Assembly: GCA_900498135.1 (NCBI GenBank)
Contig: LR026961.1
Location: 2,813,111-2,877,110 of the forward strand
Direction of reading: 5' to 3'
DNA: 64,000 nucleotides
Source of the DNA: an uncultured Desulfatiglans sp.
GTDB taxonomy: Bacteria > Desulfobacterota > DSM-4660 > Desulfatiglandales > Desulfatiglandaceae
The notes under the pieces are model-generated. The model saw nothing but the letters and a program-made list of their open reading frames with translations. It made no database searches and had not been told where the DNA came from. Position 1 is the stretch's first letter. The number at the start of each line of letters is the position of its first letter. A program made the translations under genes and the position numbers. This document shows, one piece after another, positions 53,762 to 61,982 of this stretch.

Positions 53762-56361
53762 CCAGAGTGTATGGCATTTCCGCTTTCGGTTTGAACGACT
53801 CTGTTGCCAGTCCGGGCGATGGGTTGAAGAAAAGCGGTTTCTACGTGGCGGACGCAGTGTTGCCTAAACGCGCCCTTGGGCAGATCCGAACCGGCAATGA
53901 GGCAGAGCAGGAGCGTGTGCATTCAGGTCTCTATTGGCCTCCAGAGGCGAGGGTCAAGCCCGGTCAACCGCTTCGGCGATTGCCGATCCCGGTGGCCTGG
54001 TCGCTGCTGGTGGATGCAGGGGACACAACAGCGCCGGTTCGCTGGAACGCGGGTGATGGTGTATCGATTCCACTCGCAGACATTCTATCGGCCCACGTGC
54101 GGGGCCTGATGCATGAGAACGCGTTTGACGCCGATAATGACAGCCGGGCTGTGGTGGCCATCCCCAACCACCTGGACGAGTTCCACCAAGAGGCCATGCT
54201 GCAGGCATTCGGCACCGTCAGAGAAAGGATCTCACTGGTCTGGCGTGCTGTGGCTGCAGCTATGCGGTGGCTGGACGAGGCCATGCCTGAGAACCTCGAG
54301 CCGGGTGATTGGATGCTCGTGGCATACATGGGCGCGGACGGCATAGAGTTCACATCGTTCGAACTGCGCGAAGAGGTTTGCGAGGGCCGTCGCTTCCTGC
54401 TGCCCGTGCGCAATCGTCCCCGCCAATCACCCGGCCCTGCCGGCTGGCAGTGGGCTTGCGCCCTCGCCGTCAAGGCGGACCCCATATGTTCTAAAGATCA
54501 TGGGGCATTCTGGCAAACCTTCACCAATTTCCCTGAACTATGGGCTGCCATCGCCGGTCTGCAGTGGAAAACGCAGGAGCTTCCAAGGGCATGGTCCACT
54601 GGTAAAGGATGGAGGTACTGGCATCCATCCCTGGACCTGTTTGATGAGGCCACCCGTTGCAGTATCGAAGGCGGGGGGCTTTTGCACGAGCTGATCAAAA
54701 CATCGTGTTCCATTCCTCTTCGCCACCGCGAAAGCAAGGGAAAAACCTGGGGGCTGCACTTGATTGGGTCGTTTAACGAGGCCCTACAGCAGCGCCAAGG
54801 CCGCCTGCGCGGGGCGGTTGTCTGCGGGCCGCTCTACACTTCCAAGGCTCAAACATGGCTCCAGGACATCCACATAAATCTGCCTTACTTACAGGAGGCT
54901 CGTCCAGATACGCTGTGGCTGCCAAATGCAGTAGTGGACCCTGTCGCCACAGGAGCAAGGCTCTTTGGCCAACGCATAGCTGCGGGGCTTCCTACATACT
55001 TGGACACCCTGCCGGGGCTGGCTGTATATGCCGAAAAACCCGGGGGTGGATTAGAGTGGGTAGATGTAGTGGAAGCCAAAGAATGCGCGGGCGGGCAGGC
55101 TTATACTCGTAATATACCGGACCGTTTCTTCCTGAAAAAGCAAACCGACGCTTTGCATGTCTATTTGCAAAAGGAGACTCAAGAAAACGATACTGAGACG
55201 CCGTACCGCTACGATATAGTTAAATTCCCTTCAATCCCTGATAGAGACGTTAAATTGACAATCGAAGTGGAAATGCGCCCTGCCAGCGGCCTTGCCCGCG
55301 TGGTTATTGTTCCTGAAGAAGAGGAGACTTTCCAAGGCAGGGCTAAGATCTTCGATTACTCCAGAATGGAAAAAGTGGATGCAAGGGACCTGCCGGAACT
55401 AGCACTAAGATGGCCAGAGACGTTGCACCGCGAGGCTACAATCAGCGAAGACGCCTTTAAAGATTCCAGGTTTATAAGATTCATTGACCTTTCTGATAGT
55501 GCTTTACAAAGTGAATTCTTACAAAAATTGGACAACGTGAAAATTGCGCTGTATTCTTCTTTTTGGAATGCAGAAACAAACTCATATGAAATAAAAATTG
55601 ATGAGAATGGAATTGCTGGATCTCAATACGGAAACGAAGTCATGAAAGCGATCGCCGCCAAAATAGAATCCAGAGCAGACACTTTTCTTCGCAGCCTAAT
55701 TCCAAATCCCGAAACAGAAAAATACATTGTACGTTCCACTTGGCTATGGGGGAGAACGCCTAATGGAATAATAGATTATCTGACGCAGTTTTTTATGATA
55801 GATAGTCAAAACAAATATGGCGCAACCTGGAATTATTTTGCTGAATCAGCAAGCAGATGTATGACAAAAAAGAAACATTTATCAACACTGTTCAATGCTA
55901 TATACAAGAGATCTAAAAGCGGAATCAAAAGTCTATCCCCGTTCCCAATACAATCCTCACGCTCTGTGGCGAGGGTATTGGCGTATCGAGAGGATGCCTA
56001 TGATGCACTGAAAGAGGATATGGCCGTGCATTTCGCCATGCGAGCGGCTGAGGTAATCCGCAAACAGGTTAGAAATAGGAATATCGCGAATAGCTTTTTC
56101 GAAGGGGCATTTCTTTTCCTTACACTGCTCAGGTTCAGGATGAAGGAATCTGACTTCATGAACCCGGAAAATAGGAGGGATGCGAATCTGTTCAAAGAAG
56201 TTGAGAATAGCATGAAGGAAGCGCGCGCAATTGTCCAAAATAAGCCCAATAGATTAGCGAAGATCGATTGGCTCATTCAGGGAATTGTGGATTTCATGTA
56301 CTCCAAAGGTCAAAGTGGACTTATTAGTGCTATTGCAAGTGAGGCTGGGGGTGACAAATAA
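53758..56361 (+). CDS. Hsp70/actin-like protein with AT-rich C-terminal region (defence system 2)
   Basis: An 867-residue protein I could not place by name at first sight. The N-terminal part reads like an Hsp70/actin-type ATPase: MTRVYGISAFG at the phosphate-1 position, AVVAIPNHLDEFHQEAMLQAF resembling the Hsp70 'TVPA...QR..A' region, LVWRAVAAAMRWLDE resembling 'EPTAAA', and DWMLVAYMGADGIEFTSFEL at the second phosphate loop. Key residues are degenerate, so ATPase activity is uncertain. From about residue 560 (55.45 kb) base composition shifts to AT-rich and the sequence becomes basic and helical, as in an exchanged domain. Coupled by ATGA to the McrC-like gene, it is the last gene of the operon. 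Hsp70-like proteins are known companions of some CoCoNuT systems. Confidence 0.65.
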   Translation: MTRVYGISAFGLNDSVASPGDGLKKSGFYVADAVLPKRALGQIRTGNEAEQERVHSGLYWPPEARVKPGQPLRRLPIPVAWSLLVDAGDTTAPVRWNAGDGVSIPLADILSAHVRGLMHENAFDADNDSRAVVAIPNHLDEFHQEAMLQAFGTVRERISLVWRAVAAAMRWLDEAMPENLEPGDWMLVAYMGADGIEFTSFELREEVCEGRRFLLPVRNRPRQSPGPAGWQWACALAVKADPICSKDHGAFWQTFTNFPELWAAIAGLQWKTQELPRAWSTGKGWRYWHPSLDLFDEATRCSIEGGGLLHELIKTSCSIPLRHRESKGKTWGLHLIGSFNEALQQRQGRLRGAVVCGPLYTSKAQTWLQDIHINLPYLQEARPDTLWLPNAVVDPVATGARLFGQRIAAGLPTYLDTLPGLAVYAEKPGGGLEWVDVVEAKECAGGQAYTRNIPDRFFLKKQTDALHVYLQKETQENDTETPYRYDIVKFPSIPDRDVKLTIEVEMRPASGLARVVIVPEEEETFQGRAKIFDYSRMEKVDARDLPELALRWPETLHREATISEDAFKDSRFIRFIDLSDSALQSEFLQKLDNVKIALYSSFWNAETNSYEIKIDENGIAGSQYGNEVMKAIAAKIESRADTFLRSLIPNPETEKYIVRSTWLWGRTPNGIIDYLTQFFMIDSQNKYGATWNYFAESASRCMTKKKHLSTLFNAIYKRSKSGIKSLSPFPIQSSRSVARVLAYREDAYDALKEDMAVHFAMRAAEVIRKQVRNRNIANSFFEGAFLFLTLLRFRMKESDFMNPENRRDANLFKEVENSMKEARAIVQNKPNRLAKIDWLIQGIVDFMYSKGQSGLISAIASEAGGDK

Positions 56362-56390
56362 AATGATTCGGGCAGAAAGTTAGACCCAAT

Positions 56391-56425
56391 GTTATAGACT
56401 CAAGTCATGGGCTTGAAGGCCGTAG
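56391..56425 (-). pseudogene. IS4-family transposase 3'-end remnant
   Basis: Read on the minus strand it ends TAFKPMT-stop, matching the AMAYKPIA-stop end of the intact IS4 transposase, with similar bases around it. Too short to be functional. Confidence 0.55.
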
Positions 56426-56553
56426 AGATCGACCGCCATTAAGAGCGTCTTGAAAAATCCGCTTTTGACGAGCTGGGGAAAAATGCCTAGATACAAGGCT
56501 TGCAAAATCCCGAGGGTTGAGGCGTACTTATTATTATGCCGAAGTGACGAGCG

Positions 56554-56754
56554 ATGGGCAAAACGCAGCAGGTGGCGTTTTTCAACAGCCTGTCAAGCCG
56601 TCCGCTCAAAAGGCGCCGCATCAGAAAGGTCGTCCAGGAACTGATATATCTGGGCACGGGGTTGGTCACAAGCGGTCAGCGTTTAAGAATCGTCTTCAAC
56701 AGACATTGTTTTGTTCTTAAATCGCTCGGGGCTCTGTACAAACGCTTTGCATGA
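56554..56754 (+). pseudogene. IS1380-like transposase C-terminal fragment
   Basis: Sixty-six residues with LKRRRIRKVVQELIYLGTGLV and a following SGQRLRIVFNRHC, which resemble the C-terminal end of IS1380-family transposases. The catalytic part is missing. It marks past insertion next to the defence operon. Confidence 0.5.
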
Positions 56755-56954
56755 AACTAGATTCGCAAATCAGGAAGTTTCATCAATCAAGATAGATTAT
56801 TTGAGGGTGAATCATGCCTAAAAAAACCGCAAAACATAACTATTTATCAATGAGCATCAAAAAAAGACCTAAATACTGAGTGTAGAAGCACCAGAACACT
56901 CACTTCTACCGGCGGCCAGACCGCGATATTATGCTTCTGAGCTTTAAACCGGAC

Positions 56955-56985
56955 GACTGTTTACTGGTGTCTGAGGGATTCAGGT
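56955..56985 (+). repeat. 31-bp dispersed motif, copy 2
   Basis: Differs at 3 positions from 41531-41561. It lies about 60 bp before the repeat-protein gene. Confidence 0.6.
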
Positions 56986-57047
56986 GTAAATGATTGCCAT
57001 GTTAGAAATGTTTTTATATTTGATAATTTTTGTGATGGGGTGGGCAA

Positions 57048-58013
57048 GTGTTTGAAAAAATTCTAGCAATAATTAGAAAGTTTTTCAATATCCAGTTTTC
57101 TAATAAGTTTGCTGATATCGATCCCAATGTTATTGACCTTGATCGTGAAATAAAGGGGCAATATAATGAAATGGTAAGCAAAGGTAAAATACATGTGGAA
57201 GGAAATCATGTAAATAAATTATTGGATGAAAAACTGAAAAATGAGCGTGAAGCAAGAATAAATAATGCAAATATGAGGATAAAGAATCCCAGTGTATATG
57301 TAGAACAATACGAACGCTCTATAAGGAAAATTATTTCAGAAGGTGATTCTGCTGTAGCTCGTAATCTACGCAGTATAAGAGATGTTTCAGAGACAGCAGA
57401 TATATCAAATTCAAATTTAAAACACAATAATGATAATAAACGGTTGCAGCATTATGGTTTAATGGATGCTTTTGAAGATGAAAGACTGAGGAAAGAGCGT
57501 GAAGCAAGAATAAATAATGCAAATATGAGGATAAATAATCCCAGTGTATATGCAGAACAATACGAACGCTCTATAAGGAAAATTATTTCAGAAGGTGATT
57601 CTGCTGTAGCTCGCAATCTACGCAGTATAAGGAATGTGTCAGAAGAAGGGGATATATCAAATGCCAATATAAACGCTAATGGGGTAAAAAAACTGTTAAA
57701 ACATTATGGTTTAATAGATGCTTTTGAAGATGAAAGACTGAGGAAAGAGCGCGAAGCAAGAATAAATGATGCAAATATGAGAATAAAGATTTCTAGCCTT
57801 TATAGAATTAATCTAGAACGTTCTATACGAAAAATTATTTCTGAGGGCGATTCTGTTGTAGCTCGTAATCTAGATAACATTAGATCTTCTAGCGTCTCAG
57901 AGGGTCAATGGCCAGATCTCAGTTGGATCGATGAAATTAGAAAGACTTCATCGCGTCACAAGATTCCAAGAATAAAGAAATCTAGTTGGTATGGGTGCAT
58001 TACGCGTTTCTAA
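57048..58013 (+). CDS. Protein with three 84-aa internal repeats
   Basis: A 321-residue, AT-rich gene with a GTG start and a weak GGGGTGGG site. After a hydrophobic N-terminal ~17 residues (FEKILAIIRKFFNIQF), three copies of an 84-residue unit follow. Each contains ERLRKEREARINNANMRI, then YERSIRKIISEGDSAVARNL. At DNA level the period is exactly 252 bp, with units starting near 57243, 57495 and 57747 and copies 1 and 2 nearly identical; copy 3 is more divergent. Repeats are helical and charged. No family is recognised. Recent tandem duplication is clear. Its 3' end overlaps a transposase remnant on the other strand. Confidence 0.7.
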   Translation: MFEKILAIIRKFFNIQFSNKFADIDPNVIDLDREIKGQYNEMVSKGKIHVEGNHVNKLLDEKLKNEREARINNANMRIKNPSVYVEQYERSIRKIISEGDSAVARNLRSIRDVSETADISNSNLKHNNDNKRLQHYGLMDAFEDERLRKEREARINNANMRINNPSVYAEQYERSIRKIISEGDSAVARNLRSIRNVSEEGDISNANINANGVKKLLKHYGLIDAFEDERLRKEREARINDANMRIKISSLYRINLERSIRKIISEGDSVVARNLDNIRSSSVSEGQWPDLSWIDEIRKTSSRHKIPRIKKSSWYGCITRF

Positions 58014-58147
58014 AAAGACGTTTAGCCTTTTCCCTTGTCTTATGATTGTCGAAGAGGTGTTCGAAGGTAGCATTGACCAGCGCGCACCGGAGCTTGAGCA
58101 TGTTGTTGCAATTTGAGACCAGCCACCATGCCCCGCTTCGTTTGATC
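58000..58147 (-). pseudogene. Transposase C-terminal fragment cut by IS66
   Basis: Minus-strand frame reading IKRSGAWWLVSNCNNMLKL then RCALVNATFEHLFDNHK, ending at a natural stop (58000-58002). The W-W and N-N-M-L-x-L-R-C pattern is that of a transposase C-terminus; I cannot assign the IS family. The inverted repeat of the IS66 copy abuts its truncated 5' side. Confidence 0.5.
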
Positions 58148-59655
58148 GTGTCCTTTCGGCAGGCGTACAGAGGTCAATAAATTTTCGGCATGTAAAATTT
58201 TTTAGTGTGGGAGGATGAAGCGGAGGCCGGGAGACCCCAAGGGGCCCCCGGTCGGGATAGGGTTAGCGGGTTTGATCCTGGTAATGCCACGACATGAAGG
58301 TGTGCGGGGAGGACTGGAGGGCTTTGGTGTTCTTCAGGAGCCATGTGAGGTAGTCGAGCGGGTTGAGGCCTGAGAGTTGACAGGTGTGGATGAGGCTCAT
58401 GAAGAGATCCCCGACATAGGCGCCGCGTTGCGTCTTGTAGAAGAGGGAGTTTTTCCGGTGTAGGATGGCGAACTTCAGGGCCCTTTCACAGAGTTTGTTG
58501 TCCAGCGGGGCTCCAGGCACCTTGAGAAAACAGGTCAGTTCCTTCCAGTGTTTGAGGAGATAGGTGATCGCCTTCCCCAAGCCGGAGTTGGGCTCCACGG
58601 TCTTCTCCGCAAATTGCTGATGGCACCACGCCTCAAGAGCTGTCATGACGGGCTCAGTGTTGAGCCGATGGTAAGCCAGTCGATCCTGTGGAGACATCTT
58701 TTCGGTTCTGGCGATCGCCTCATGCATATAGACCGTTGCCAGCTCGTTGATCACATGGGCGCAGTCGTCCGGGAATCGATCGACCAGTTCCACGAACTTC
58801 CTGCGGGCATGGGCGAGGCAGTTGGCCAGGATCGTCTGAAAGTCCTTGGATACGTTCCGGCTCAGCGCATCGCACATCTGAATCGGTGGGGGGAGCCCCG
58901 TTGCCCGGCGTTTCAACAGATCGTGCAGGTTTTCCCCGGCATGCTGCCTGCCGGTCATGAACATGGCGACCTGATGGCCCTCGGATTCGGTCACCATCCC
59001 TGTGGTGAAGATCCCTTTGCGTTTGCTGTCCGGATCCTGCTCTTTGAGGAAAGCGAGCACCTTCGCGGAGGTGTCATCATTGTGGAGCAGCGTGCCCTGC
59101 GCGGCGAATGAGACCATGGCATCCATCACTGGGGCCAGAGCTACGGCTGCGGTATCGAGGATACCCCACTGGGTGGAGGCGGGCAGAGGTTGGCCCAGAT
59201 CCCTTTGAAGGGTCTCGATCCGGTTGAAGGGCATGCCGCAGCCATACTTCAATATCGCCAGCATGGGCGTAGCCGAATCGTCGTATTTTTGCTCGGAGAC
59301 CCCTTCGGGCAGCTCGGGGGTGAAGATATCTCCGCACAGATTGCAGCGTAAGCGGATTCGTTCATAAACGGTGGCTTTGAGAGGGGCTGTTCCAACGATA
59401 TGAACAAAGACCGACGGCATGGCCAGTTCGTATAGTTTACCCTTCTCACAGCTTGGGCAGGGGTCCCCCGAGTTCAGAGCGGGGTGTGCGATGCGCACCC
59501 TGGCAGCGCCGGTGTACTGGCCTGCGCCGTTTTTCCCGTGCCCCCGGGGGTTTGGTTTGTCGCCTTTTTTCCGGACCGGTTCGGTTTTATCCTTGAGGAT
59601 GTTTCGGGCTGTCTCGGTCGGGGCCCCCAGCAGGTACTTGCACAGCCGGCCGATG
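58148..59655 (-). mobile_element. IS66-family element, 5'-truncated copy
   Basis: Its right inverted repeat GTGTCCTTTCGGCAGGCGTAC (58148-58168) matches the left end of the second IS66 copy (61895-61915) with two differences. Only the tnpC part is present; tnpA, tnpB and the DUF4338 gene are missing, and the homology stops at about 59655. Confidence 0.8.
58263..59655 (-). pseudogene. tnpC: IS66 transposase TnpC, N-terminally truncated
   Basis: From the SIGRLCKYLLGAPTETARNIL segment onward the sequence is almost identical to the start of tnpC at the right end of the window and continues to the C-terminus. It has the IS66 zinc finger (CPSCEKGK...CNLCGDIF), the DDE-type domain with LLHNDDTSAKVLA, and the final LDYLTWLLKN. 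About the first 53 residues are replaced by unrelated sequence next to the toxin gene. The frame stays open to 59738 with a chance start, but the protein is probably not a functional transposase. Confidence 0.8.
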
Positions 59656-59688
59656 CTTTTTTCCGTCTGCTGAAAGAGATGGTTGGCG

Positions 59689-59979
59689 TTAAGATGATGG
59701 TCCTTTTGGAAGCTGTGCGCCATGCCACACCGCAACAATCCAAACGGTATCGTCTTTGATTTTATAAAAAAATCGAGACGGCGATATGATCACTTCTCGG
59801 TAGGGGAGTTCTGTACATTCAGGTATTATTCTCCCGGATTCAGGAAAATCCTCAAGCCTTCGCAGGATTTTTTCAGGCCGATTACGAAAATCAATAGCCG
59901 CTGAAGGTTTATCCTCTCGAATGTATGATAGCGCAGAAAGGAATTGAGTTTTGGCAGAAGGTGTAAATTTAACCTTCAC
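59689..59979 (-). CDS. RelE/ParE-family toxin
   Basis: A 96-residue protein: MKVKFTPSAKTQFLSALSYI at the start, ILRRLEDFPESGRIIPE in the middle and YREVIISPSRFFYKI...VWIVAVWHGAQ at the end, the ParE/RelE toxin pattern. Its start overlaps the antitoxin stop (ATGA). It probably acts on gyrase (ParE) or the ribosome (RelE); sequence alone does not decide. The IS66 remnant begins just after its stop, leaving it intact. Confidence 0.85.
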   Translation of the reverse strand: MKVKFTPSAKTQFLSALSYIREDKPSAAIDFRNRPEKILRRLEDFPESGRIIPECTELPYREVIISPSRFFYKIKDDTVWIVAVWHGAQLPKGPSS

Positions 59980-60257
59980 GAAGGCTCCTTGGACAAAATG
60001 GCGTCGGCTTCAGCAAGAACTGTGTCCAGGTCATACCCTTGACCCGTTTCGATTTCCCTATCTCCCTTCGCCAAAAGGCGCAACATCTCTTTCTCGTGTT
60101 CAGATTTCTCATAGGCATCAACACCGATTAATACCGCTGTTGCCCGACCTCTTTGTGTAATTATAAGAGGCTCTTTGCTGTTTCGTAATTGTTTCAGTAG
60201 CTTTGCTGCATTTTGCCTTAAATCGCTAACCGGAATAATATTTGATAGCTTGCCCAT
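59976..60257 (-). CDS. Phd/YefM-family antitoxin
   Basis: A 93-residue protein beginning MGKLSNIIPVSDLRQNAAKL with the Phd/YefM DNA-binding N-terminal fold (PLIITQRGRATAVLIGVDAYE); the C-terminal ~35 residues would wrap the toxin. AAGGAGG lies 7 bases before the ATG. It is coupled to the downstream toxin gene. Such pairs autorepress through an upstream palindrome; one is present at 60295-60324. Confidence 0.88.
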   Translation of the reverse strand: MGKLSNIIPVSDLRQNAAKLLKQLRNSKEPLIITQRGRATAVLIGVDAYEKSEHEKEMLRLLAKGDREIETGQGYDLDTVLAEADAILSKEPS

Positions 60258-60294
60258 GTCGTACCTCCTTTAGTACTTTTGGATGTATCACCAA

Positions 60295-60324
60295 CAAACC
60301 TAAAAAGCAAGCTTTTTAGGTTTG
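60295..60324. promoter_or_regulatory. Perfect 14-bp palindrome upstream of the toxin-antitoxin pair
   Basis: CAAACCTAAAAAGC, 2-base centre, GCTTTTTAGGTTTG. It is 38 bp upstream of the antitoxin start, so it is a candidate operator for Phd autoregulation. The A/T runs would also allow a bidirectional terminator. Confidence 0.55.
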
Positions 60325-60677
60325 ACGACTCGATTTGAATATGCCAACTTTGACTTGTGCGGCGCTTCTGTCGCATAATACAAGAAAAAATTAGGCTGCT
60401 AGGCCAGCAACCCGTTCGCAGTTAGCAAAATGATATTGGGTAAGATTAAAGACTGTAAAACAGTGCGCCTTGTCGGCGCCGTTCATTCGTAGAACTTATT
60501 CATGTTTTTGCAGAAATTTCAAATTGAAAGGGACAGTCCCTGGCAGGCTGCTTCTGGGCTGGCGTTCCAGGCCGATCCGGGGAAGGTAGGCGTGAAAAAT
60601 CAGGCAAGGCGCAGTTTTTCAGGACAAAATCAGGACAGCCCCTGGTAATTTCTTGAAAGAAAAGGGCCTGCAACCGG

Positions 60678-60728
60678 AAAATTTCTCTGGTCTTAGGGCT
60701 GTACGGGTTCGATTCCTGTCCCAGGCAC
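60678..60728 (+). repeat. tRNA-Leu 3' fragment B (right end of island 2)
   Basis: Matches the tRNA-Leu variable arm, T-arm and acceptor 3' strand (GTCTTAGGGCTGTACGGG, TTCGATTCCTGTCCCAGGCAC). The anticodon-stem part is degraded (AAAATTTCTCTGG) and the CCA is lost. The variable arm is closer to the intact tRNA than to fragment A. Confidence 0.8.
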
Positions 60729-60896
60729 TTGAATTTATAGGGTTTTTGGTTTCGCTCAAAAACATTTTTGGGCAGGGTTTTTTTCTCGCCATTCTCTCCC
60801 CACTTCCGAACCTCTCCCCAGCCTTTCCCATTTTGATGAAGGTCCCTTCGAGGGGGCCGGCGTCCGGACATTATAACAAGGAGTGCCGGCAAGATC

Positions 60897-61090
60897 GTCG
60901 ATTCTAACCTGCTCTGATGCCGCGCAGAGTGTTCTGCGGGTATGACATTCTAGTCGATCCCAAAGGGTTTTCCGCCAGTTTTCAAAACCTCATAGCCTTT
61001 TGAGATCGGCCCCCTGCCGATCACAACTACAAAGCTACCTTCTCAAATCAATTGAAAAAATTTCCCCGCCTATGACCGGATCTGTCAAAA
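60897..61090. repeat. ~193-bp island-end repeat, copy 2
   Basis: Homologous to 27196-27388 with scattered substitutions and short indels. The hairpin-forming block near its start is fully conserved. Confidence 0.8.
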
Positions 61091-61586
61091 TCTTATGGCA
61101 TATAATAAAAATATGCAGGAGACAGCATGAGGCGAGCTGCGCCTCGGCCATCCGACCTGCGACTGAGAATCTGATCCATGATGAGCTGGGATCTTCACCG
61201 GCGCGCAGCGTGACCTGCCGCGCATCGACCGGTTGGGAGGATTGGGGGTTGGCAGGCACAGCATGCTGCGAGGGGTGATGGCGGCTTCGTTGAAGGAGAT
61301 AACAAGCTGTTCTGTATGGAGTTACACTGTGAGCTCGCTATAAAAGGATGTCCGGGTCGCGAGCGGCAATCAAGCCGTTTTTTGGAAGACTCGGCGCAAT
61401 TCGGCACAGCCCTTGATTTTGGCCGTCCATCAAAGTAGTTTGTTGGGATAATTTTTTGGCATTTTCTTCGGATTTTAGGTTAGCGCGAGACCTTTGGGCT
61501 TTTACCGAAAACATGGTGAACGAAGGAGTGAGGTCTATATATGGATTCCGTATCGCTTTGTCCATTAGTGGAAATGGGGGTTAGTG

Positions 61587-61894
61587 ATGTACGAAAATAT
61601 ATCCGACTTGCTCAAACAAATCGCGCTGGGAGAGGACTCTGTTCTTGAACTCAAGGCGGTTGAATTCAGCGGGAACAAAGTCACCGGTCCCCACAAGGAA
61701 GGCATGGCGGACGAACTGGCTGCCATGGCGAATACGGCATCCGGCATCATTGTTCTGGGGGTTGACGACAAGACCAAAGTGATTCGAGGGATACCACCAG
61801 AAAAACTTGACATCGTTGAAGACTGGCTTCGTTCCATCTGCAACGATTCCATTGACCCGCCCCTCGATTGCGTGATTCGAAAGCTCATTGTGCC
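61587..61894 (+). pseudogene. AlbA_2 (Schlafen-like) DNA-binding gene, cut by IS66
   Basis: The N-terminal ~103 residues of a protein with the AlbA_2/'putative DNA-binding' domain: EDSVLELKAVEFSGNKV, then MADELAAMANTASGIIVLGVDD and a GIPPEKLDIVEDW stretch. Family members are usually 350-500 residues long. The frame runs into the IS66 left inverted repeat and stops at 61919. The remainder is not in the window. Confidence 0.72.
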
Positions 61895-61982
61895 GTGTCC
61901 TTCCGGCAGGCGTGCTTAACACGCGGGGCCGGGATGTTATAAGGTAGCGCCATCCCATTTGGATTATATAAGGAGGATGGCG

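Larger units (their letters stand above)
56362..57047. other. IS-remnant region after the second defence operon
   Basis: Contains a piece of an IS4-family transposase 3' end (56391-56425), an IS1380-like C-terminal fragment (56554-56754) and the 31-bp dispersed motif (56955-56985). Nothing else is recognised. Confidence 0.55.
26957..60728. mobile_element. Genomic (defence) island 2 in the same tRNA-Leu site
   Basis: About 33.8 kb between tRNA-Leu 3' fragments A (26937-26998) and B (60678-60728). Both fragments are followed at similar distance by a ~193-bp conserved repeat. The island carries two large defence-type operons, an HNH gene, cargo of different base composition, IS elements and a toxin-antitoxin pair. 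No integrase is visible inside it, so it is either decayed, was mobilised in trans, or was assembled by successive insertions. Boundaries are inferred from the tRNA fragments. Confidence 0.65.
60325..61586. other. Mostly non-coding stretch around att fragment B
   Basis: Apart from fragment B and the ~194-bp repeat copy 2 I see no supported gene. Short open frames here have no ribosome sites or family resemblance. Confidence 0.45.

Noticed and set aside
57229..57860. Repetitive AT-rich DNA considered as a CRISPR array
   Set aside because: The period is 252 bp, in frame and protein-coding; there are no short repeats with unique spacers.
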